Below, piece after piece: positions 1 through 5,276 of a stretch of DNA of 8,169 bases. Under the pieces are notes generated by a model that saw only the letters and a program-made list of their open reading frames with translations, had not been told where the DNA came from and ran no database searches. The position numbers were made by a program, and so were the translations under genes. The stretch's first letter is position 1. Each line of letters opens with the position of its first letter. The stretch is taken from positions 1-8,169 of the forward strand of contig JBBSCP010000219.1 of assembly GCA_038250135.1 (NCBI GenBank). Reading direction: 5' to 3'. Source of the stretch: Falsiroseomonas sp038250135. GTDB lineage: Bacteria; Pseudomonadota; Alphaproteobacteria; Acetobacterales; Acetobacteraceae.

Positions 1-358
1 CCTGTTGCGCGGGGGTTGCATCATCGCCCTGGTACTTCGGCGCGCGGCCCTCGCCGAGCACCTGGCCACGCAGGACCTCGGCGCGCAGCAGTTTGCGGAA
101 TTCCAGCACGACGGGCGAGGGCTCGCGCAGTGCGGCGGCATCGAGCATGCGGTCCACGCGCTCGGCCTCGCCGGCAAACAGCATGAGTTCGGCGAGCAAC
201 CAGCGTGCATCGGCATCGGCCGGCGCGGCTTTCACGGCGGCCGTGGCGGCAGGGAGCGCGGCGTCGAGGTCGCCGGCGCGGAAGGCATCCCCTGCGGTGG
301 TCTTATCCCCTGGGGTGGTCTTATCCCCTGCGGTGGTCTTATCCCCTGGGGTGGTCAT
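1..358 (-). CDS. tagJ: TagJ/ImpE-family T6SS accessory protein, N-terminal part (runs off the left edge)
   Basis: An open frame of 119 codons starts at ATG 358 and continues past the window edge without a stop. After a 24-residue repetitive start it reads AFRAGDLDAALPAATAAVKA, then APADADARWLLAELMLFAGE and later LLRAEVLRGQVLGEGRAP. This is the helical TPR-like pattern (GDLdaAL, P.DA..R.lLaELm...GE.eRa) of ImpE/TagJ proteins. In Pseudomonas aeruginosa the homolog HsiE1 binds the N-terminal helix of the sheath protein TssB and the ATPase ClpV, and is thought to help bring ClpV to the sheath. The start is supported by AGGAG (372-368) nine bases upstream, overlapping the stop of the preceding gene, and by the lack of an in-frame ATG closer to that gene. 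Position after the tssC paralog fits the impA-B-C-D-E order. The odd part is the repeated TTPGDK/TTAGDK leader, which precedes the point where the family's usual sequence begins. The family call is made on the N-terminal half only. Confidence 0.83.
   Translation of the reverse strand, partial: MTTPGDKTTAGDKTTPGDKTTAGDAFRAGDLDAALPAATAAVKAAPADADARWLLAELMLFAGEAERVDRMLDAAALREPSPVVLEFRKLLRAEVLRGQVLGEGRAPKYQGDDATPAQQ
287..355 (-). repeat. 18 bp in-frame tandem repeat at the 5' end of tagJ
   Basis: Directly after the tagJ start codon are four 18 bp units (355-338, 337-320, 319-302, and 301-287, the last cut at 15 bp). They encode TTPGDK, TTAGDK, TTPGDK and TTAGD. Units alternate by one base (CCA or GCA for the third codon), so the exact period is 36 bp over 69 bp. 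The unit length is a multiple of three, so gain or loss of units would change protein length but keep the frame. The near-perfect identity between copies suggests recent expansion by slippage (inference). Confidence 0.95.
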
Positions 359-371
359 CGGCGGTCGCTCC

Positions 372-1877
372 TCATGCGGCAGCGCGCCGCGGCGTGAATT
401 CGGTGACGAGGCGGAAGGCCGCCCCGAGTTCGTCGAGCTGATGGTGCGGGCGCATGTGCACGGTGCAGCCGAAAACGCCCGGGCGTCCACGCCGTTCCCG
501 TACTTCGACACGCGCTTCGAGCAAGGGGTAGCGCGCCGTCACCTCCGGCCCGCCGCTGCCGAGCCCGCTGACGAAGCCTTCAAGCCAGCGTTGCAGCGTG
601 TGTTCGATCTCCTCGGCGTCGCGGGCGGAGCCGACCATGTCGCGGCCCATCAGCTTGATGCAATGCGCGAAGCGGCTGACGCACAGCAGCGTGTTGAGCT
701 GCGTGGAGAGCACCTGATTCGCCTCCGCAACCGCGCTGCTCAGGCGCGGCGGGCGATGCAGTGATGGCAGGGCGCCGAAGCTCGCCTCCGCGAGGCCTTC
801 CAGCGCCGAAAGGGCGATCAGGTTGCCCTCGGTGATCTGGCGTTCCTGTTCGTCGGTCAGGCATAGATCGAGTGGCGCGCGCGGGGCCGCACCGCGTGGT
901 GGGTCGGAAGCGAAATGCTCCACCGGCAGTGCCTCGATCACGCCGCCCGTGGCTTCCGCCTGCGGCTCGGCGCCGCGAACCTCGCCGGGCCAGGAGTTGC
1001 GGTCGAAGGCGCGGATGGCGGCCGCCGCCAGGGCATAGACGGCGCTCATCCACACGCGCTGCGCCGGGCCGGCGGCATGGCCGCGATAGCGAAAGCGGTC
1101 GGCGCGCGCGCCATCATCGGGCCAGGGCGGGCGCGCGAGCAGGCGCGGCAGGGCCACACCGATGAAGCGCAGATCCTCGGCCGCCGCGGCGGCGCGCCAG
1201 CGCGCGTGTTCGGGCCGCTTCAGCACATCGGCGAGGTCGAAGGCCGGCCCGGCCTCGGCAAAACTGTCGAGACCGACCAGCGCGGGGGAGGCGGCGAAGA
1301 TCATCGGCGCGAAGGCCGCGGCCGCGACGGAGGCGAGCGAGGTGAGCGCCGCCACATCATCGCTCGGATGGTCCGGCGCGGGGGCGTGGCGCACCTCGTA
1401 GTCGCAGGCGAGCAGGCCGAAGGGCTCGCCGCCGGCGGTGCCGAATTCCTCCTCGTAGATCTTCTTGAAAATCTGGCTTTGGTCGAACTCCACGGCGCGT
1501 TCCAGGTCGCGGCAGAGCTCCGACCAGCGCGCTGTGAGCAGCTTGAGCCGCACGCGGCTGCCCGTCGCCGGCAGGCGCTCCACCAGCCAGGCGAGGCCGC
1601 GCCACGCCCCTTCCAGCCGGCGCAGCCTTGCGTGATGCAGCACGGCGTCGAGCTGGGTGGAGATCATTGCATCGAGCCGCGCGACATCACGGTCCAGCGC
1701 GGCCCGGAATACGTCGGTCGCACGCGGTGCGCGCGCCATCTCGGCAAGGCGCGCATCGCCGAACCAGGCGCGCAACACCTCGCCCGGATCGGTGGTCGCA
1801 ACAAGCGTCGAAAGCTCGGCCCCCGCGCCGCCAGGACCGACGATCCGGCCGGAGAGTACAACGTCGCGGAGCGTCAT
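372..1877 (-). CDS. impD: Second TssC-like sheath protein (ImpD / TssC paralog)
   Basis: This 501-residue protein belongs to the TssC/VipB sheath large-subunit family. It shares with the neighbouring TssC the blocks LDAVLHHARLRRLEGAWRGL (residues about 76-95), RDLERAVEFDQSQIFKKIYE (123-142), GGEPFGLLACDYE (149-161), SRFAHCIKLMGRD (401-413) and RPHHQLDELGAAFRL (476-490). TssC pairs with TssB to build the contractile sheath around the Hcp tube. This copy is much more diverged. Its first about 55 residues (LRDVVLSGRIVGPGG...DPGEVLRAWFGDA) are unlike the S/T-rich start and LSLLD segment of the first copy, and its middle is Ala/Pro-rich. Two adjacent TssC-like genes are known in Rhizobium (impC, impD) and Agrobacterium. 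What the second protein does is less clear; it may be a minor sheath or baseplate-proximal subunit (inference). ATG 1877 is the first ATG in frame. No good Shine-Dalgarno precedes it, but a mini-ORF ends on it with an ATGA overlap. The stop lies 13 bp before tagJ. Confidence 0.92.
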   Translation of the reverse strand: MTLRDVVLSGRIVGPGGAGAELSTLVATTDPGEVLRAWFGDARLAEMARAPRATDVFRAALDRDVARLDAMISTQLDAVLHHARLRRLEGAWRGLAWLVERLPATGSRVRLKLLTARWSELCRDLERAVEFDQSQIFKKIYEEEFGTAGGEPFGLLACDYEVRHAPAPDHPSDDVAALTSLASVAAAAFAPMIFAASPALVGLDSFAEAGPAFDLADVLKRPEHARWRAAAAAEDLRFIGVALPRLLARPPWPDDGARADRFRYRGHAAGPAQRVWMSAVYALAAAAIRAFDRNSWPGEVRGAEPQAEATGGVIEALPVEHFASDPPRGAAPRAPLDLCLTDEQERQITEGNLIALSALEGLAEASFGALPSLHRPPRLSSAVAEANQVLSTQLNTLLCVSRFAHCIKLMGRDMVGSARDAEEIEHTLQRWLEGFVSGLGSGGPEVTARYPLLEARVEVRERRGRPGVFGCTVHMRPHHQLDELGAAFRLVTEFTPRRAAA

Positions 1878-1909
1878 CGGAGTGCGGCGACGGCTTGCGC
1901 CGCCGCCAT
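1874..1909 (-). other. 11-codon mini-ORF overlapping the start of the second tssC
   Basis: Between tssC and its paralog there is an ATG at 1909 followed by ten further codons (MAAAQAVAALR) and a TGA at 1876-1874. That TGA overlaps the paralog's ATG (1877-1875) as ATGA. The paralog itself lacks a clear Shine-Dalgarno sequence, so translation could be coupled through this short frame. The mini-ORF has only a weak upstream GCGGGC, so this is an arrangement to note, not a proven leader. Confidence 0.3.
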
Positions 1910-1917
1910 GCCCGCGA

Positions 1918-3411
1918 TCAGGATTTTTGCGGGATGCGCGCGACCATCCGCATGGAGGTCGTGAGTTCCTCCATCTGCAACCAGGGCCGCAGATGCGCGA
2001 TGGCGTTGTAGACGCCTGGCTTGCCCGGAACCTCCTTCACCTCGATCTTCGCCTCCCGCAACGGATACTTCGCGCGCGATTCCTGGCCCGCGCCCTCCAT
2101 CGGGTTGACGTAGTTCTGGATCCAGCGGTTCAGCCAGGTCTCGCAATCCGACGCCTCCATGAAGGAGCCGATCTTGTCGCGCGCCATCACCTTCAGGTAG
2201 TGCGCGAAGCGACTGGTCGCCATCATGTAGGGCAGCCGGGCCGAGATGGCGGCGTTCGCGGTGGCCTCGGCGCGGTCGTACTTCTTGGGCTTCTGCACCG
2301 ATTGCGCCCCGAAGAACACCGCATAATCCGTGTTCTTGTAGTGGCACAAGGGTAGGAAGCCGAGACCCGAAAGCTCGGCCTCGCGCCGGTCGGTGATGCC
2401 GATCTCGGTCGGGCACTTCGCATCCGCGTCGCCATCATCCGAGGTGAAGGTGTGGTTCGGCAGGTTCGAGACCTTGCCACCGCCCTCCGTGCCGCGGATC
2501 GCCGTGCAGAAGCCGTACTGCGCGAAGGCGTCGGTGAGCCGCGCGGCCTTCACATAGGCCGCGTTCATCCAGCAATACTCGTTGTGGTCCATTGCCTTCG
2601 CGCTGCCATCGGCATTGCGCGGCGCTTCCTCATAGGCGAATTCCTCCACCGGCTTGGTGGCGGCGCCATAGGGCAGGCGGGCGATGACGCGCGGCATGAC
2701 CAGCGCCACGAAACGCGCATCCTCCGTCTCGCGGAAGCTGCGCCACTTCGCGTATTCCTGCGTCTCGAAAATCTTGGCGAGGTCGCGCGGCTTGGACATC
2801 TCGCGCCAGTCGCTGAAGCCGAACATGCCGGCACCGACGCCCGAGATGAAGGGCGCGAAGGCGCCGGCCGCGATGTTTGAGACCAGGCGCAGCGTCTCGA
2901 CATCATCCGGATGCGCGGACCACTCATAGTCGCCGACCAGCGCACCGTAGGGTTCGCCGCCCGGGGTGCCGAACTCGTTCTCGTAGATCTTCTTGAAAAG
3001 CTGGCTTTGGTCGAACTCCACCGCGCGCTGCAGGTCGCGCGAGATGTCCTTCTTGCTCGCCTGGAGCATGCGGATTTTCAGACCCGTGCCGGTCTCGCTG
3101 TTCGACACCAGATAGTGCAGCCCGCGCCAACTGCCTTCGAGCTGCGTGAAGCGCGGGTTGTGCATGATGGCATTGAGTTGTTCGGAGACCTTGCGATCGA
3201 TCTCGGCGATGGCGCGGTCGAAGGTCTGGCTGAGGTTGCGGCTGAAGGTGACGGTGCCCTTCAGCGCCTCCTCGGTCAGTGCCTTGATCAGTTCCTGAGC
3301 GCGGTCGCGCTCGGTCTGCTTGGTTGCGCCGATCACCTGGTCAAGCAGGCTAAGGCCCGTCTCGGTGGTGGTGGTCGAGGTCGCGGCGCCGGAGCCCTGG
3401 GTCGAACTCAT
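1918..3411 (-). CDS. tssC: T6SS contractile sheath large subunit TssC (ImpC/VipB)
   Basis: This 497-residue protein is a full-length TssC. Together with TssB it forms the contractile sheath that fires the Hcp tube and spike. Family blocks are well preserved: SLLDQVI (21-27, in the N-terminal stretch that precedes the conserved core), FDRAIAEIDRKVSEQLNAIM (64-83), PRFTQLEGSWRGLHYLV (86-102), RAVEFDQSQLFKKIYENEFG (129-148), GGEPYGALVGDYE (151-163), AAGAFAPFISG (181-191), EYCWMNAAYV (278-287), GLGFLPLCHYKNTDYAVFFG (349-368), SRFAHYLKVMARDKIGSF (400-417) and the C-terminal AHLRPWLQMEELTTSMRMVA (472-491). The first about 18 residues are Ser/Thr/Gly-rich and probably disordered. AGGAAGG (3425-3419) lies seven bases before the ATG, inside the last codons of tssB, and the two genes are only 3 bp apart, as expected for partners made in fixed ratio. 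A 40 bp gap separates it from the downstream tssC-like gene. The family is certain; this copy, not the paralog, is the likely main partner of TssB (inference). Confidence 0.97.
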   Translation of the reverse strand: MSSTQGSGAATSTTTTETGLSLLDQVIGATKQTERDRAQELIKALTEEALKGTVTFSRNLSQTFDRAIAEIDRKVSEQLNAIMHNPRFTQLEGSWRGLHYLVSNSETGTGLKIRMLQASKKDISRDLQRAVEFDQSQLFKKIYENEFGTPGGEPYGALVGDYEWSAHPDDVETLRLVSNIAAGAFAPFISGVGAGMFGFSDWREMSKPRDLAKIFETQEYAKWRSFRETEDARFVALVMPRVIARLPYGAATKPVEEFAYEEAPRNADGSAKAMDHNEYCWMNAAYVKAARLTDAFAQYGFCTAIRGTEGGGKVSNLPNHTFTSDDGDADAKCPTEIGITDRREAELSGLGFLPLCHYKNTDYAVFFGAQSVQKPKKYDRAEATANAAISARLPYMMATSRFAHYLKVMARDKIGSFMEASDCETWLNRWIQNYVNPMEGAGQESRAKYPLREAKIEVKEVPGKPGVYNAIAHLRPWLQMEELTTSMRMVARIPQKS

Positions 3412-3414
3412 GGC

Positions 3415-3921
3415 TCAGCCTTCCTTCTTGTCGAGGCCGAGCTCGGCGGAGAGCGCATCGAGCTTCGACTTGTCCTGCAACACCTGCTCAAGCAGGCCTT
3501 CCAACTCCTCGGAGCGATCGACCTTGCTCATCAGGTCACGCAGCCGGGCGCGGGTGTCGAGCATCGCCTTCAGCGCGGGCACCTGCTCGGCCACCTTCGC
3601 CGGGTCGAAATCATCCATCGAGCGGAATTTCAGGTTCACGCCCATCTGGCTGCCATCACCGGCGAGCGTGTTGTCTACCTTGAGGTTCAGGCCGGGCGCG
3701 ATGCGGGCCATCACGTCGTTGAAATTGTCGCGGTCGATCTGCACGAACTTCCGTTCGGCGAGCGGCTTCAGCGGCTCGGAGGGATCGCCCGCATAATCGC
3801 CCATGACGCCGACGATGAAGGGCAGCTCACGCACGATGGCCGCGCCTTCGGTCTCGACCTCGTAGGTGATGTGGACGCGCGGCTTGCGCACCCGGGCAAG
3901 CTTGTCGTGGACGCTGCTCAT
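3415..3921 (-). CDS. tssB: T6SS contractile sheath small subunit TssB (ImpB/VipA)
   Basis: This 168-residue protein (start at 3921) is a typical TssB. It begins MSSVHDKLARVRKPRVHITYEVETEG and continues with LPFIVGVMGDYAG, the ERKFVQIDRDNFNDVM block, VNLKFRSMDDFDPAKVAEQVPAL and a C-terminal helical region with LRDLMSKVDRSEELEGLLEQ. TssB intertwines with TssC to make the sheath, and in the TagJ-bearing class its N-terminal helix is the binding site for TagJ. An ATG 63 bp upstream (3984) would add MRMGRNAFRLEPSPPQRRRGA, which is not family-like. The start at 3921 has GAGGGG directly upstream and gives the usual length. It is followed 3 bp later by tssC. A 142 bp gap separates it from tssA, so it may have its own promoter or be post-transcriptionally adjusted relative to tssA. 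Confidence 0.97.
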   Translation of the reverse strand: MSSVHDKLARVRKPRVHITYEVETEGAAIVRELPFIVGVMGDYAGDPSEPLKPLAERKFVQIDRDNFNDVMARIAPGLNLKVDNTLAGDGSQMGVNLKFRSMDDFDPAKVAEQVPALKAMLDTRARLRDLMSKVDRSEELEGLLEQVLQDKSKLDALSAELGLDKKEG

Positions 3922-4014
3922 GGCCCCTCGCCGTCGCTGAGGCGGGGATGGTTCCAATCGGAACGCGTTGCGCCCCATGCGCAAACGAGCCGCCGGTCCG
4001 CCGCCAGTTGGCCT

Positions 4015-4045
4015 AGCTTAGCGCCCTTGCGGGCGGCGGCGTCAA
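4015..4045 (-). promoter_or_regulatory. Possible weak promoter upstream of tssB
   Basis: On the minus strand, TTGACG (4045-4040) is followed after 19 bases by TAAGCT (4020-4015), about 94 bases before the tssB start. The -35-like hexamer matches the sigma-70 consensus at five of six positions, but the spacing is long and the -10 is poor. TTGA also forms most of a hairpin loop here, so the resemblance may be chance. Confidence 0.2.
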
Positions 4046-4052
4046 CCGCCGC
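4022..4052 (-). other. Two abutting hairpins between tssA and tssB
   Basis: On the minus strand, 12 bases after the tssA stop, GCGGCG-GTTGA-CGCCGC (4052-4036) folds into a 6 bp stem. It is followed at once by CGCCC-GCAA-GGGCG (4035-4022), a 5 bp stem with a GNRA-type loop. No run of T follows, so neither is a normal intrinsic terminator. They could lower read-through or act as an mRNA processing or stabilising element between tssA and tssB (inference). Confidence 0.45.
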
Positions 4053-4063
4053 ACCGTTTCACT

Positions 4064-5164
4064 CTATTGCGTGGCCTCTGGCCGGATGCCCAGGCGCGAA
4101 AGTAGGCCGTTGCGTGCCTCCTCATCTGGCAGGACCTCCGCCAGCAACTCGGCCAAGGTCATCCGGCCGCGCCGCACCGCCTCCTCCAGCGTGTAGGAAA
4201 GTGGCGAGTGCGGCTCGGTCCGCCGGAAGAATTCGGCCACGCGTTCCAGTTCGAGAAAAGCGTCCTCGCGCGTGCGCAGCGCGCCGTTGCCGCCTCCCGG
4301 AGCGGTGGCGCTGGACGGCGCGCCTGCCAGGGGGGGGGCGTATTCCTCCGGCGCCGTCACCGCGCTCACCGCGCCGCCGAGGCGATGCGTGACTTCGATG
4401 ATGCGCTCGATGATGTTGGTGACGTTGCGGGTCGATGGCGCTTCCGAGCCGAAGCGGCTGCTCAGCGCCGCATCCATCGCCTGCCAGGCGGCGAGCGCCG
4501 CTGCCGCGGCCTGCGCGGTGGCTTGGAGTGTGGCACGGTCAAGCCGCGCCTCGGCCTCCAGCGCGCCGAGCTCCGGCACGCCGGCCTCGTAGCGCGCGGT
4601 GCGGCGCTCGACGTTGGAGAGTGCGGCGGTCTCCTCCGCCTGGTTCCAGACATAGACGGTCAGCGCGGCACCATCCGCGCGGCGGAACAGCGGCAGCAGG
4701 CGAAGCGGCTGCATGATCGTGCCATCCGCGCCGCTGCCGGCGAGCCCGCCGATCGGCGCGGCGCGACCTTCGAGCCCTTCCTCATCGGGCAGTGGCAGGC
4801 CGCCATCCCAGAATCGCTCGCACAATCCGGTGATGAGTTCTGCGCCCGCCGTCAGGCCCGGCAAGCCCGCCTGCCGCACGATGGCTTCCGTGAGCCAGGC
4901 TGCGATCTCGAAATCCTTGGCGCGCGTGGCCAGCGCCTCCTGCGCCACGCGGGCGACCTCGCGCCACGCCTCCGGCGGGGGGCCATCGAGCACGCCTTCG
5001 CCATCGCGTGCGCGTTCTTCGGCACGCGCGGCGAAGCGCGCATCCTTCAGGCGCTGATAGGGGGCACTGGGCGAGAAATCCGCGCGCAAGTCTTCGCCCG
5101 CCCCGCCTTCGCCTGCATCGAGCGGTGCCAGCAACGCTTCCAGATCGAGGGGCCCGTCCGCCAT
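4064..5164 (-). CDS. tssA: T6SS assembly protein TssA (ImpA family)
   Basis: This 366-residue protein has the two parts expected of a TssA. An ImpA_N domain lies at about residues 5-160, with GEDLRADFSPSAPYQRLKDAR (23-43), the helical DFEIAAWLTEAIVRQAGLPGL stretch (84-104) and FWDGGLPLPDEEGLEGR (118-134). After a low-complexity Pro/Ala/Gly linker (about 270-296) comes a C-terminal block, ELERVAEFFRRTEPHSPLSY (305-324) with MTLAELLAEVLPDEEARNGLLSRLGI (335-360). TssA caps the baseplate and the growing sheath-tube and coordinates their polymerisation. The length and the FRRTEPHSP-type C-terminus suit the shorter TssA class. It is first in the minus-strand unit, directly opposite clpV. AGGA (5175-5172) lies seven bases before the ATG. 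A run of nine C occurs in the linker codons (residues 276-279). The frame through it is intact here and the conserved C-terminus follows in frame. Confidence 0.94.
   Translation of the reverse strand: MADGPLDLEALLAPLDAGEGGAGEDLRADFSPSAPYQRLKDARFAARAEERARDGEGVLDGPPPEAWREVARVAQEALATRAKDFEIAAWLTEAIVRQAGLPGLTAGAELITGLCERFWDGGLPLPDEEGLEGRAAPIGGLAGSGADGTIMQPLRLLPLFRRADGAALTVYVWNQAEETAALSNVERRTARYEAGVPELGALEAEARLDRATLQATAQAAAAALAAWQAMDAALSSRFGSEAPSTRNVTNIIERIIEVTHRLGGAVSAVTAPEEYAPPLAGAPSSATAPGGGNGALRTREDAFLELERVAEFFRRTEPHSPLSYTLEEAVRRGRMTLAELLAEVLPDEEARNGLLSRLGIRPEATQ
4330..4338 (-). repeat. Nine-C homopolymer inside tssA
   Basis: Nine consecutive C on the coding strand span the codons for Ala276-Pro277-Pro278 and the first base of Leu279, in the linker before the TssA C-terminal block. 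A one-base slip would remove the conserved FRRTEPHSP region. Such a tract is a possible slippage site or a sequencing-error hotspot; here the frame is intact. Confidence 0.9.
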
Positions 5165-5172
5165 CGCCAGAT

Positions 5173-5190
5173 CCTGTTTCAGCCTGTTTC
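5173..5190. repeat. Tandem direct repeat CCTGTTTC in the tssA leader
   Basis: CCTGTTTC occurs at 5173-5180 and again at 5183-5190, separated by AG, giving a 10 bp period (GAAACAGG on the tssA strand). The proximal copy contains the bases that act as the tssA ribosome-binding AGGA. It lies 9-26 bases upstream of the tssA start, so a protein or RNA bound here could affect tssA translation or transcription (inference). Confidence 0.5.
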
Positions 5191-5201
5191 GCAGGGAGCC
5201 T

Positions 5202-5219
5202 AGTGCGAGCCGAGTGCGA
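5202..5219. repeat. Direct repeat AGTGCGA, 11 bp apart
   Basis: Two exact AGTGCGA copies (5202-5208 and 5213-5219) lie one helical turn apart near the middle of the divergent region. This is a candidate operator by geometry only. Confidence 0.4.
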
Positions 5220-5258
5220 TGGACAGGGTTGCAACGCCTCGGTTAGCCTCCGCCCACC

Positions 5259-5265
5259 TAAGGAG
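5259..5265 (+). promoter_or_regulatory. Ribosome-binding site of clpV
   Basis: TAAGGAG lies 11 bases before ATG 5277. The spacing is a little long, but it is the only good Shine-Dalgarno nearby, and the start it selects gives the family-typical MVAIDLKSLIGRLN N-terminus. Confidence 0.75.
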
Positions 5266-5276
5266 TTCGGCATCAG

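Larger units (their letters stand above)
5165..5276. promoter_or_regulatory. Divergent intergenic region between tssA and clpV
   Basis: These 112 bases separate the two divergent starts and should hold both promoters. No convincing sigma-70 hexamer pair was found on either strand. The region contains two CCTGTTTC copies (5173-5180 and 5183-5190, 10 bp period), two AGTGCGA copies (5202-5208 and 5213-5219, 11 bp period) and an 8 bp palindrome GTTGCAAC (5228-5235). Repeats spaced by one helical turn are typical of regulator sites, but no known operator was recognised. Confidence 0.6.

Noticed and set aside
915..1964. 349-codon plus-strand open frame opposite the second tssC
   Set aside because: It is antisense to a conserved gene, has a low-complexity Arg/Gly/Ala-rich translation and no plausible ribosome-binding site, so it is a shadow frame.
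3922..3984. Upstream alternative start for tssB adding 21 residues
   Set aside because: The extension (MRMGRNAFRLEPSPPQRRRGA) does not resemble TssB N-termini. The ATG at 3921 has a Shine-Dalgarno sequence and gives the usual length.
2911..4392. 493-codon plus-strand open frame opposite tssC, tssB and tssA
   Set aside because: It lies antisense to three clearly conserved T6SS genes. Its translation shows no family motif and is rich in Arg, Ala and Pro, as expected of a GC-rich shadow frame.
5221..5233. Sigma-54-like TGGACAGGGTTGC in front of clpV
   Set aside because: Only 8 bases separate the GG and GC elements where 10 are needed, and the -24 element is a poor match.
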